From assembly GCA_900314215.1 (NCBI GenBank), contig OMUK01000029.1, forward strand, positions 1 to 37,402: a stretch of 37,402 bases of DNA. Reading direction: 5' to 3'. This document shows, piece by piece, positions 14,580-23,054 of the stretch. The DNA is from an uncultured Prevotellaceae bacterium. GTDB taxonomy: Bacteria; Bacteroidota; Bacteroidia; Bacteroidales; Muribaculaceae. Position 1 is the stretch's first letter, and each line of letters opens with the position of its first letter. The notes beneath the pieces were generated by a model that saw only the letters and a program-made list of their open reading frames with translations, made no database searches and was not told the origin of the DNA. The translations under genes were made by a program, and so were the position numbers.

Positions 14580-17045
14580 TCAACGCAGCTGGGCGCCCAG
14601 TTGCTTCTTGAGGTTGGTCACAATCTTCTTCATCGTGGCCTCGATTTGGTGGTCGTTGAGCGTCTTCTGGTCGTCTTGCAGTATCATCGATATGGCGTAG
14701 CTCTTCTTGCCAGGCAGCAGGTTCTTGCCCTCGTAGACGTCGAAGAGGGTGATGTGCTTGAGCAGTTTCTTCTCGCTTTGCTCCACCACGCGCTTGATGT
14801 CGGCATAGGTCACGCTGCGGTCGACCAGCAGGGCCAGGTCGCGGCGCAGGGGCAGCGTCTTGGGCAGGTCGGCATATTTCACCTCCTTGCGGGCAGCGAG
14901 CTTGCACAGCAGGTTCCAGTTGAATTGAGCGAAGTACACTTCCTGGTCGATGTCAAACTTCTTGCAGGTGGCCTCGTCGACCACGCCCAGCACGCCCAGC
15001 AGCTTGCCGCCGCGGTTCTTGTAGCTCAGGGCAGGGTCGAGCAGGTCGTTGCTCATGGTCTCTACCACCACTTCCTTCTCGTTGATGCCCAGGCGGCGGA
15101 ACACGTTCTCGACGGCGGCCTTCAGGTCGTAGACGCTGAGCGGGCGCACCTTGTCGGCCCAGCTGTCGTCGTGGTTGTTGCCAGTGAGCCACATGCCCAG
15201 GGCCGTGTGCTCGGTATAGGGGGCCAGGGCCACTGCGGTGTTGTCGACGCTGGCGTCGTAGCGGTACACATCGCCAAACTCATACATGCGCAGGTTGGCA
15301 TTCTTGTGGTTGATGTTGCGTGCCAGGCTCTCCAAGCCGCCGAAGAGCATGGTCTGGCGCATCACGTTGAGGTCGCTCGAGAGGGCGTTGATCACGCGCA
15401 CGCAGTTCTCCACGGGGTAGCTTTGCAGGCCCTCGTAGTAGCCGGCGGCGGTGAGCGAGTTGTTCATAATCTCGTTGTAGCCCTCGCTGGTGAGCTGGTT
15501 GCTGATGAGCTCACGCATGTCGTCGGCAAAGTCCACCTGGTCCTTGTTGCTCAGGCAGCCGTGTATCTCGTTGCTGAACTCCACGTTGTTGTAGCCATAG
15601 ACGCGCAAGATGTCCTCTACCACGTCGCAGGGGCGCTGCACATCCACGCGGTAGGTGGGTACCTCGAGGTTGAGTTTCTCGTCATCCTCGGCCACCACCT
15701 TCATCTCGAGGCTCTCGACGATGCTCTTGATGGTGTCGTGGCCTATGTTTTTGCCGATGAGGTTGGTCACATAGTCATACTTGAGCTCCACGGGGAATGG
15801 AGGGAACTCGCGCGACTTCACGTCGACGATGTCGCCGCACGTCTCGCCGCCGGCGAGCTCCTTCACGAGCAGGGCGGCCAGCTTCAGGTTGTAGATGGTG
15901 TCGTTGGGGTCAACGCCGCGCTCAAAGCGGAACGAGGCGTCGGTGTTCAGGCCGAAGCGGCGGGCGCTCTTGCGTATCCACGTGGGGTGGAAATAGGCGC
16001 TCTCCAGGAAGATGTCGGTCGTGGTCTCGGTCACGCCCGAGTCGAGACCGCCAAACACGCCGCCTATGCACATGGGCTCCTCGGCGTTGCATATCATGAG
16101 GTCGCGGTCGGTGAGCGTGCGCTCCACGCCGTCGAGGGTCACAAATTTTGTGCCCGGTGCCACGGTCTTCACCACAATCTTGTCGCCCTTCACCTTGCTC
16201 AAGTCAAAGCAGTGCATGGGCTGGCCGGTGCCGAGCAGTATATAGTTGGTGATATCCACAATGTTGTTGATGGGGCGCTGGCCCACGGCGCTCAGGTAGT
16301 CCTTGAGCCACTTGGGACTCTCGCCCACCTTCACGCCGCGCAGGGTCACACCCGCATAGCGGGGGCAGGCCTCGGTGTTCTCCACCGTCACGGGAATGCC
16401 GCCGTCGGGGCGGTCGGTCTTGTAGGCGTCCACGCTGGGGCGGTGCAAGTTGGTCTTCATGCCGTGGCGCTTCATCCAGGCGCTCAGGTCGCGTGCCACG
16501 CCATAGTGCGAGGCGCCATCCACGCGGTTGGGGGTGAGGTCTACCTCGATGAGCCAGTCGCTCTCCACGCCGTAGTATTCAGCGGCAGGAGTGCCCACCT
16601 TGGCGTCGTCGGGCAGCACGATGATGCCGCTATGGTCGGTGCCCACGCCTATCTCGTCTTCGGCGCAAATCATGCCATAGCTCTCCACGCCGCGCAGTTT
16701 TGATTTCTTGATCACAAATTCCTGGTCTCCGTCGTAGAGCTTGGTGCCCAGAGTGGCCACAATCACCTTCTGGCCGGCAGCCACATTGGGCGCGCCGCAC
16801 ACGATTTGCACCGGTGCCTGGCCATTGCCCAGGTCTACGGTGGTGGTGTGCATGTGGTCGCTGTTGGGGTGCGGCTCGCAGGTGAGCACCTGGCCCACCA
16901 CGAGGCCCTTGAGGCCGCCTTTTATCGTTTCTACTTCTTCAAGCGCATCCACTTCCAGGCCCAGCGAGGTGAGCGCGTCGCTCACTTCTTGAGGGGTCAA
17001 GTCGAAGTCGATGTATTCCTTCAACCATTTATATGAAACATTCAT
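14580..17045 (-). CDS. pheT: Phenylalanine-tRNA ligase beta subunit (PheT)
   Basis: 821 aa. Together with the alpha subunit (pheS, not in this window) it charges tRNA-Phe. Order of domains: N-terminal segment MNVSYKWLKEYIDF; tRNA-binding OB domain at about 40-150 (GLVVGQVLTCEPHPNSDHM); B3/B4 editing region (residues about 210-400, with NIVDITNYILLGTGQPMHCFD split over that part); B5 domain (about 410-480); catalytic-like core; and C-terminal anticodon-binding FDX-ACB domain (from about 725, PKTLPLRRDLALLVDRSV). Full length with no defects seen. First gene of a probable pheT-cupin-yebC unit with a good promoter upstream. Confidence 0.98.
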   Translation of the reverse strand: MNVSYKWLKEYIDFDLTPQEVSDALTSLGLEVDALEEVETIKGGLKGLVVGQVLTCEPHPNSDHMHTTTVDLGNGQAPVQIVCGAPNVAAGQKVIVATLGTKLYDGDQEFVIKKSKLRGVESYGMICAEDEIGVGTDHSGIIVLPDDAKVGTPAAEYYGVESDWLIEVDLTPNRVDGASHYGVARDLSAWMKRHGMKTNLHRPSVDAYKTDRPDGGIPVTVENTEACPRYAGVTLRGVKVGESPKWLKDYLSAVGQRPINNIVDITNYILLGTGQPMHCFDLSKVKGDKIVVKTVAPGTKFVTLDGVERTLTDRDLMICNAEEPMCIGGVFGGLDSGVTETTTDIFLESAYFHPTWIRKSARRFGLNTDASFRFERGVDPNDTIYNLKLAALLVKELAGGETCGDIVDVKSREFPPFPVELKYDYVTNLIGKNIGHDTIKSIVESLEMKVVAEDDEKLNLEVPTYRVDVQRPCDVVEDILRVYGYNNVEFSNEIHGCLSNKDQVDFADDMRELISNQLTSEGYNEIMNNSLTAAGYYEGLQSYPVENCVRVINALSSDLNVMRQTMLFGGLESLARNINHKNANLRMYEFGDVYRYDASVDNTAVALAPYTEHTALGMWLTGNNHDDSWADKVRPLSVYDLKAAVENVFRRLGINEKEVVVETMSNDLLDPALSYKNRGGKLLGVLGVVDEATCKKFDIDQEVYFAQFNWNLLCKLAARKEVKYADLPKTLPLRRDLALLVDRSVTYADIKRVVEQSEKKLLKHITLFDVYEGKNLLPGKKSYAISMILQDDQKTLNDHQIEATMKKIVTNLKKQLGAQLR

Positions 17046-17104
17046 AACGTTAATGTGTATTTTTAATTGCGCAATCTTGTGACCTGTAAAGGTCTAAAAT
17101 CGTG

Positions 17105-17136
17105 CAAAGTTACAAAAAATCCTCACACATCGCAAC
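17105..17136 (-). promoter_or_regulatory. pheT promoter
   Basis: GTTG (17136-17133), a 20-nt spacer and TAACTTTG (17112-17105) on the minus strand. Leader of about 50 nt. The same GTTG variant of the -33 box is seen for mazG. Confidence 0.65.
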
Positions 17137-17227
17137 AACTTGGCCGCTATTGTGGGCATTCCGCCCCAAATGCGGTTTTTTAATGCGGTTTTTTCTCTCC
17201 TCCACCCCCGCCGGCAACATGCAACAA

Positions 17228-17267
17228 GCGCGTCCCTGCCTGGCTGCTTGCCTCGGCAGGGACGCGC
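17228..17267 (-). terminator. Hairpin after the 17302 surface-protein gene
   Basis: A perfect 13-bp stem (17228-17240 with 17255-17267, arm GCGCGTCCCTGCC) around a 14-nt loop. Only TTGTTG follows on the minus strand, so it is a probable but not classical terminator. Confidence 0.55.
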
Positions 17268-17301
17268 CCTGTTTGGTTACATCGAGTGTGTGCTGTCTCG
17301 G

Positions 17302-18876
17302 TTACTTCACCACCTTGGCCACGCTCTTGGTGCCGTCGGTGTAGCGAGTCACCACCACATTCACGCCGTTGTGGGCGCTGCTGCTGCGCTGGCCCTGCAT
17401 GTTGTAGTAGTCGACGCCGGCCACCTGCTTGCTGGCCGCAACGTCGGCCACACCGGTGACAGTGCCCTTGGTGAGGGTGACGTTGGCCACGATGTCGTTT
17501 TTCTTGCCCTCATAGGCCTGGTCGAAGTCGGCATCGCTCTTCACGCCGTTCTCACCCTCAACAAAGTTGAGCTGGTCGATCTGATAGTAGCCGTAGCTGC
17601 TACTCGACACGCTCAGCGCATAGGTGTGCTCGGGGTTCAAGGCCGTGAACGAGAAGCTGCCGTCGGCATTCACCTCGGCCGAGTTCTTACTGTTGAGTGC
17701 CGTAGCGCCGTCGGGCATCACATAGCTGCCCGTGGTGCAGTCGAGCAGGCGCACCAGCGGGCGGCCGTTGGGCTGCAACGATTTCACAGGGTTGTCGTCG
17801 GTGGTCACCGTCTTGCCCTCGTCGAGCAGCGTGACCTTGCCCTTGATGTCGTTGGTGAAATAGCTGTAGACAAAGGCCGGCACGCTGTGGGTAGGCAATG
17901 GAATGTTGTAAGCCAAGTCCTTCAAGCTATCGGGCACACCATACCATTCAGCAGTTTTGGTATTGATGTGCGTATTATCGGCAACAGGGACAAGAGCGGT
18001 ATTTAGTTTGTCTACGATTGTTTTATATGGCGAATCCAATCCATCATATTCCAAAACCTGCCCTGTAAAATGGTGCACGGTTGCTGTCGTAATAGGTGAG
18101 GTATTATTCACATTGCAATGATATCTAAAGCCCTCAAGATCCATGCCCTTTGCATCGCACGTGATGCGCACATTGTTTTTCCCCGTATAAGTAAAGGGTC
18201 GTGTTAAATTGTCGGTAAAAAATTTCATTTCGCCTCGATTAGGATCGCCAAAACTCCATAGTTCTCCCATCATGTAACCAAGTTGGTTGATGGTGTACTT
18301 GCTTGTAATCATCTTGCCGTTGGCAAGAAATTTTCTCTCCAACGAGGAAATAGAATCTTTTTGGTCGTCGGCCGGCAACTCGTTGCCAGCAAAATCAGAA
18401 ATAAAAATAAAATTGTTAAAACTCTGAGGTACTCTGCCACTAAGTTGCCTCATCCAGTCCGGCAAAAAGACAACACCTCCATATCCGCCCTCAAAAGCCC
18501 AACCCGACAAGGAGATTTGAGTAATTTCGGCATAAGCAGGGAGTGAAATCCTGCTTGTGCCCTGCACACCCTTGCTATCGGTGACGATTCCGTTGAATTC
18601 AGCAGGCGAAAACAGGCAGTCGATCATCGTCTCATAATCATATATAAATTTGTAGCCCGTTGAACCAGTTAGTCTTTCAGCCTTTTCAGGAAACCCGAAA
18701 CTCACCCACAATTGGTTATCATTATGCTGGTAGGAATCCAGCATGCTGGTGTCTTGCTGGGCGGTCCACGTCACGTCTTCTGAGCCATAGCCCGTGCCCA
18801 CGTACTTCGACTTGTGTGCCTGGGCGGCAACAGCGATCATTGCGGCAACTGCCGCAAAGAGTAAAATCTTTTTCAT
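17302..18876 (-). CDS. Secreted surface protein with sorting-like tail, paralog 1
   Basis: 524 aa with a signal peptide (MKKILLFAAV..., cleavage after AAQA). The protein is homologous over its C-terminal half and at its start to the 479-aa product at 26237-27676. Shared blocks include YFTNDIKGKVTL, LQPNGRPLVRLLD, DGATALNS, EVNADGSFSFTALNPEHTY and SYGYYQIDQLNF; these look like an FN3/carboxypeptidase-regulatory-like beta-sandwich. The last 45 residues (QVAGVDYYNMQGQ...TRYTDGTKSVAKVVK) are the Bacteroidales C-terminal sorting-like tail. The N-terminal 280 residues or so are divergent and encoded by A+T-richer DNA. No enzyme motif is seen. Probably exported; role unknown. Confidence 0.85.
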   Translation of the reverse strand: MKKILLFAAVAAMIAVAAQAHKSKYVGTGYGSEDVTWTAQQDTSMLDSYQHNDNQLWVSFGFPEKAERLTGSTGYKFIYDYETMIDCLFSPAEFNGIVTDSKGVQGTSRISLPAYAEITQISLSGWAFEGGYGGVVFLPDWMRQLSGRVPQSFNNFIFISDFAGNELPADDQKDSISSLERKFLANGKMITSKYTINQLGYMMGELWSFGDPNRGEMKFFTDNLTRPFTYTGKNNVRITCDAKGMDLEGFRYHCNVNNTSPITTATVHHFTGQVLEYDGLDSPYKTIVDKLNTALVPVADNTHINTKTAEWYGVPDSLKDLAYNIPLPTHSVPAFVYSYFTNDIKGKVTLLDEGKTVTTDDNPVKSLQPNGRPLVRLLDCTTGSYVMPDGATALNSKNSAEVNADGSFSFTALNPEHTYALSVSSSSYGYYQIDQLNFVEGENGVKSDADFDQAYEGKKNDIVANVTLTKGTVTGVADVAASKQVAGVDYYNMQGQRSSSAHNGVNVVVTRYTDGTKSVAKVVK

Positions 18877-19149
18877 AATCAGAAATGTATTTTAAAAGTT
18901 GTATTTTTAGTTTCAAGACCTGCGCACTATGCGCCTTCAGCAGCCCGCACAACCTTCCCCGCAGATGCCCGGTGCCTCATCCTAATTATCCAATTGTAAA
19001 ACCGCAAAGTAAACAATCAAATAAATCGCTCCTTGCCACTGTGTTGACAGGTGTCGCCTCACGGCACTGCGTGCAACACGTCATGGCCACAATCTCTTCC
19101 AAAATACAGTAGTAGCGATGGGGTGACTTGCTCTCTTTGAAAAAGCGTG

Positions 19150-19157
19150 CAAAGGTA
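19150..19157 (-). promoter_or_regulatory. -7 element for the 17302 surface-protein gene
   Basis: TACCTTTG (19157-19150, followed by C) is a perfect -7 box, the same TACCTTTGC as upstream of the surface-protein gene at 2669. No -33 box at normal spacing. It implies a long leader. Confidence 0.45.
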
Positions 19158-19375
19158 ACATTTTATCCCGAAATCGGTAGGCTTAAAATGTTAATTTTAG
19201 TAAATATTTAAGGTTATTTATACCTACATTTCAGCTGAGCACCAACGAGCACACCAAGAATTAAGGCACACCTGGTGGTTATTTCCACATGCGGGGATTG
19301 CACAAAAAAACGCTGTGCCTACCGAAAATGTAACATTTTCTTTACTAAACTGCCCATTTGACAAAAAACTTTTGC

Positions 19376-19383
19376 TATTTTTG
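19376..19383 (+). promoter_or_regulatory. -7 element for the small secreted gene
   Basis: TATTTTTG followed by C. A TTTG at 19357-19360 is only 15 nt upstream, shorter than the usual spacing. Leader about 50 nt. Confidence 0.5.
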
Positions 19384-19442
19384 CAGCCGGCATTTTGAGT
19401 TCGCACATTTTTTTTGACCAACCATAATTACAACAACAAACA

Positions 19443-19919
19443 ATGAAGAAAAAATTACTTATTGCATGGCTGGCTGTGGCGGCCGCGTTGTGCCCCGCGG
19501 GCGCCTGGGCGCAAGCCTTGCACGTGAGCATGAAGGACGGCAAGGTCTTCACCTTCCAGTTAGCTGAGTCGCCCAAGATCAACTACTCGGGCACGGCTTT
19601 CACTGTCGTGGGCAACGCGAGTGAGATATCGGGCGAAATGAGCCAGGTCGAGCGCATCTATTTCGACGCCACGCCTAGCGGCATAGCCTCGACCAAGGCC
19701 GATAGGCGGGCCCAGCTCAAGGCTGGACTGGGGCAGGTTACAGCCCAGGGCCTCAACGCGGGCCAAGTCATGATTGTGAGCAACCTCAAGGGGCAGGTCG
19801 TGGCCCAAGGCCGGGCCGATGCCGATGGCCAGTGCACCGTCTCGCTGGCCGGCATGCAACCGGGCATCTATGTGGTGCGGGCTGGCAGCGCCTCGCTCAA
19901 ATTCTCACTCAAACAGTAA
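19443..19919 (+). CDS. Small secreted protein with sorting-like tail
   Basis: 158 aa with a signal peptide (cleavage after about AWAQ, residue 24). After it comes ALHVSMKDGKVFTFQLAE, a beta-strand opening that recurs in the next protein as YQMHVKLNNGRVVKF. The C-terminal 60 residues (VMIVSNLKGQVVAQG...QPGIYVVRAG...FSLKQ) look like a type A-like C-terminal sorting or beta-sandwich domain of Bacteroidetes secreted proteins. No catalytic motif. It lies 45 nt before the 478-aa secreted gene, on the same strand. Confidence 0.85.
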   Translation: MKKKLLIAWLAVAAALCPAGAWAQALHVSMKDGKVFTFQLAESPKINYSGTAFTVVGNASEISGEMSQVERIYFDATPSGIASTKADRRAQLKAGLGQVTAQGLNAGQVMIVSNLKGQVVAQGRADADGQCTVSLAGMQPGIYVVRAGSASLKFSLKQ

Positions 19920-19964
19920 AAATAAATTCGATCAAAAGAAATCAAAACACAAGACATCCACATT

Positions 19965-21401
19965 ATGAAAAAATCATTTTTCCTCACACTTCTTTTCCTG
20001 GCTCTCGGCCTGGCCACGGTTGGCGCGCAGAGCTACCAAATGCACGTGAAACTCAACAACGGCCGCGTGGTGAAGTTTGCCACCGACAGCGTCAACGAGG
20101 TGACCTTTGCCGAGACTCCTGTGCCACAGCAGGCATGGGCCTTGCCGAGCACCCAGTTTGGCGCCACGGCCAGCGAGGTGCTGGGCAGCGTGGCCGAGGA
20201 CACCACCACGCGTTCGGCCCAAGTGAGCGTTGCTGCCAATGGGCGCTCGATCACCTACACCTACTACTTCGACGCCGACAAGAAATACAAGTATGCCCTC
20301 ATCACCTTCGGCAGCAGCGATGACTATGCCGACTACATCAAGTTTCTCCAGGCTGGCGACTTCAGCGCCGACACCGAGTGGCCATCGAGCACCGACCTGG
20401 TGTATCGCAACACGGTGAGCTCGCTGGTGGCCCTGGCCACCACAGCCGCCGCTCCGGGCGAGGGCAGCTATGCCCGCGTGGCCCCCTCGGTGGCCATCAT
20501 GCCGCTCGACGAGACCACCTTCTCCTGGTCGAGAACCGAACCCATGAAGGGCACCGCCGGCGCTTGGCTGCCGCTGCTGGGCAAGGGCTCGACAGTCGAC
20601 CTGATGATGCGCTACGAGGGCCGCATGGGCCACACCGTCAACGCCTCGCTCTCGGCACCGCAACGTGGCGTGTACCGCTTCAGCACCGGCGACAGCCGCT
20701 GGACCGAAACCCGCTACTGGTACGACACCAAGACCAAGCAATTCCTCGAGGAGGCTGCCATATACTGCGACAGCACCCAGCGCCCCACCCCGGCCGAAGT
20801 GGCCGAGCTGCTCACTGCCAAGGGCTTTGAGGCCACCAGCCTCTCCGACGGCAGCAGCGACCTCATCTACTACAACCGCGCCGAGAAGGTGGCTGCCTTT
20901 GTGGCAATGAGCATCCCCTCGACCGACTCGGCCACCTTTGTGCCCAACATCCACTTCGCCTTTATGGACCTCTCGGCCCAGCTGCCGCCCGACTCGGTCA
21001 ACTTCCCCTGGCCTGTGACCGACTATGGCGTGTACACGCTCGACGAGGTGGTAGCCAAGTTCAAGGCTATGTCCTACTATGTGAGCGACACGACCTCGAG
21101 CCTGGGCGACGGCTTCCACCAGATCAACACCTCATCGCCCGACTTCCCCATCATCATCGCCATCATCGACGGCGGCAAGTATGCCGGCTGCCTGGTGGGC
21201 ACCCAGAGCGCGCTGTGCATCAGCTCGCCCTACATTCCCAAGCTGATGACCAGCAAGGGCTATGAGAAATATGAGGGTCCCATGTTCCCCACCTATGTGA
21301 ACTGGACCGAGAACAAGGAGACGCAGCTCATCACGATGGACCTCTTCAACATAGGCCTGTACTTTGTGGCCTTTGAGCCCAACGAGCGCACCAAGAATTG
21401 A
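19965..21401 (+). CDS. Secreted protein of unknown function
   Basis: 478 aa with a signal peptide (MKKSFFLTLLFL..., cleavage after VGAQ). Residues 23-50 (SYQMHVKLNNGRVVKF...VNEVTF) match the opening of the preceding small protein and are common in secreted Bacteroidales proteins. The rest is rich in Ser/Thr and aromatic residues with several putative beta strands and shows no motif I recognise. It has no evident sorting tail (ends FVAFEPNERTKN), so it may be a lipoprotein-independent periplasmic or released product. Two-gene unit with 19443-19919, closed by a strong terminator. Confidence 0.85.
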   Translation: MKKSFFLTLLFLALGLATVGAQSYQMHVKLNNGRVVKFATDSVNEVTFAETPVPQQAWALPSTQFGATASEVLGSVAEDTTTRSAQVSVAANGRSITYTYYFDADKKYKYALITFGSSDDYADYIKFLQAGDFSADTEWPSSTDLVYRNTVSSLVALATTAAAPGEGSYARVAPSVAIMPLDETTFSWSRTEPMKGTAGAWLPLLGKGSTVDLMMRYEGRMGHTVNASLSAPQRGVYRFSTGDSRWTETRYWYDTKTKQFLEEAAIYCDSTQRPTPAEVAELLTAKGFEATSLSDGSSDLIYYNRAEKVAAFVAMSIPSTDSATFVPNIHFAFMDLSAQLPPDSVNFPWPVTDYGVYTLDEVVAKFKAMSYYVSDTTSSLGDGFHQINTSSPDFPIIIAIIDGGKYAGCLVGTQSALCISSPYIPKLMTSKGYEKYEGPMFPTYVNWTENKETQLITMDLFNIGLYFVAFEPNERTKN

Positions 21402-21443
21402 CGCGCGCACCCATCGCTTTTGCGCCTGCGCACGATAAACACG

Positions 21444-21495
21444 GCGGGCGGCTCAGCCACACCACAGTGGCGAGCCGCCCGCTTTGTTGCTTTTT
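21444..21495 (+). terminator. Terminator of the secreted two-gene unit
   Basis: An 11-bp GCGGGCGGCTC/GAGCCGCCCGC stem (21444-21454 and 21472-21482), extended by GCCAC/GTGGC inside, followed by TTTGTTGCTTTTTC. It may also serve the convergent gene on the other strand. Confidence 0.8.
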
Positions 21496-21522
21496 CAAGA
21501 CAAAGGTGTTGATTCAAATAAC

Positions 21523-22812
21523 TTACTTCTTGGCGGGGATGGTGGCTTGGTCGATGAGGCGGCCGTTGCGGTCGTAGAGGGTCACCGTCATGCGCCGGGG
21601 GTCAACGTCGAGCAGCATGGCGCTCACGGTGTGGGGGCCCTCGCTCCAGTGCCGGGCGATGAAGTCGAGGCTCTGGGTGAGGGTGCCGGCATCGCGGCCG
21701 CGGCCGTTGTCGCTCGATGTGCTCTGGATGTAGACCGTGCCGCGAGTGCCGTCGGTCACCCGGCCTTGATAGATGGGATAGCTGCGGTTGTAGATGTGAC
21801 TGTTGCCTGCAAGAGCCAGGTCGACGCCGCACTCGTCGAAGAGCTCGTGAAACCACTTATAGCCCACCGGGCGGCCCGAAGGGCCGTCGAACCACTCGTA
21901 GTGCTCACACACCACCAGATACTTGTGCTTCTCGCGGGCGGCCACCTGCTTAATCCACGCCTTGGCCCGGTCGCGGCCGGCCTCGTCGTGCATGGCCTCG
22001 TTGTTGAGCACTACAAAGAGCGCGTCGCCGTAGTGGAAGTAGTAGCACACGCCCTCCTGGCCGGCATAGCCGTTAAGCGGCACATAGTTGGCCTGGCGAA
22101 AGAAGTCGTCGCTCAGCTCGTAGCGGCCATTCTCGCCCTTGCTGCGGCGCGACATGTTGTCGTGGTTGCCCTGCAGGCCGGCCCACATGTAGCGGGCAAA
22201 GTTGGGCTCGGCATACATGCGCTGCCAGTAGCTGTAGCTCGCACCCCAGGCCACCACGTCGCCCAGGTCGAGCACCCAGTCGACCGAGGGGTCGATGGCC
22301 CTGATGGTGTCGACCATGGCCATCGCCGCAGTGAGGCGGCCCGGCAGCGGGGTCCACGTGTGGAAGTCGCTGATGATGCAAGCGCTCCAGTGCCGCGCGC
22401 CCGCCGTCTTGAAGTGGTGCACGCCGCCGCCCGTGGCGCTGCCGCCCGGGCTCATGATGCGGTACTTATAGTCGGTGTCCTTCTTGAGCCCGGTGAGGAT
22501 GGCGCCGTTTTTCCAGAAGCGGTGGTGCTCCCACATCTCGGGTTGGCCTATCTGTGCGCTGTATTTGCCGTCGTAGGTGGTGCACCACTCGTGCTGATGC
22601 GGGTCCACGCGCTTGGCCCGCGCCCAGGTGGCATCGGTGGCGAGGGTGTATTCCACCCAGGTGTCGGCCAGGGCCGAGTCGGCGCCCCAGCTCACTTGCA
22701 TGGCCGTGGCCGAGTTCTGGGCTGGGCAGGTGACCACGCTGTATACGCTCTGCGCCCGCAGCGACAATACCGCCACGACGCTCAACAAAATAAGGCAAAA
22801 CTGTTGTTTCAT
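21523..22812 (-). CDS. Secreted purple-acid-phosphatase-like metallophosphoesterase
   Basis: 429 aa with a signal peptide (about 20 residues). An N-terminal FN3-like domain (residues about 25-140) precedes a calcineurin-like phosphoesterase domain. Metal ligands: SDFH (Asp149/His151), DLGDVV (Asp185), GNHDN (Asn216/His217), a His in VVCEHYEWF, and GNSHIYNRSYPI (His). The architecture matches purple acid phosphatases, which hydrolyse phosphomonoesters outside the cytoplasm. The segment NSHIYNRS replaces the more usual GHxH spacing, as in many PAP-like proteins. Single gene with its own promoter. Confidence 0.9.
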   Translation of the reverse strand: MKQQFCLILLSVVAVLSLRAQSVYSVVTCPAQNSATAMQVSWGADSALADTWVEYTLATDATWARAKRVDPHQHEWCTTYDGKYSAQIGQPEMWEHHRFWKNGAILTGLKKDTDYKYRIMSPGGSATGGGVHHFKTAGARHWSACIISDFHTWTPLPGRLTAAMAMVDTIRAIDPSVDWVLDLGDVVAWGASYSYWQRMYAEPNFARYMWAGLQGNHDNMSRRSKGENGRYELSDDFFRQANYVPLNGYAGQEGVCYYFHYGDALFVVLNNEAMHDEAGRDRAKAWIKQVAAREKHKYLVVCEHYEWFDGPSGRPVGYKWFHELFDECGVDLALAGNSHIYNRSYPIYQGRVTDGTRGTVYIQSTSSDNGRGRDAGTLTQSLDFIARHWSEGPHTVSAMLLDVDPRRMTVTLYDRNGRLIDQATIPAKK

Positions 22813-22935
22813 GTTGTTCTTGTTTTTTTTGACTGTTGGTTTTCTTTATTATTGAAGTGAATCAATGCTTGTGCAGGTGGGTGTAGAGGGCGCAGTGGGA
22901 AATCCACGCCATCCATTCCATCTATTTCAATCATG

Positions 22936-22965
22936 CAAATTTACGGTTTTTCCCATGAATTCAAA
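22936..22965 (-). promoter_or_regulatory. Promoter of the phosphoesterase gene
   Basis: TTTG (22965-22962), an 18-nt spacer and TAAATTTG (22943-22936). The 17 bases CGTAAATTTGCATGATT around the -7 box are identical to those around the mutS -7 box. Leader about 115 nt. Confidence 0.6.
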
Positions 22966-22980
22966 ACAGCCGCATGGGTG

Positions 22981-23029
22981 AAAAATGCCGAGGCGCGATC
23001 CCTCTTGCTGATGAGAGATTGCGCCTCGG
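22981..23029 (-). terminator. PBP1A-gene terminator
   Basis: A 9-bp CCGAGGCGC/GCGCCTCGG stem (22988-22996 and 23021-23029) with further internal pairing; on the minus strand it leads into CATTTTT, about 25 nt after the stop. Confidence 0.75.
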
Positions 23030-23054
23030 TAGATTTTAGGAAATCGCGCTTTGG

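Larger units (their letters stand above)
18877..19442. other. 566-nt divergent intergenic region
   Basis: It separates the minus-strand surface-protein gene from the plus-strand small secreted gene. I see a -7 box for each direction (19150-19157 and 19376-19383), giving the minus-strand gene a leader of about 265 nt. No open frame or known RNA is supported. Confidence 0.5.
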
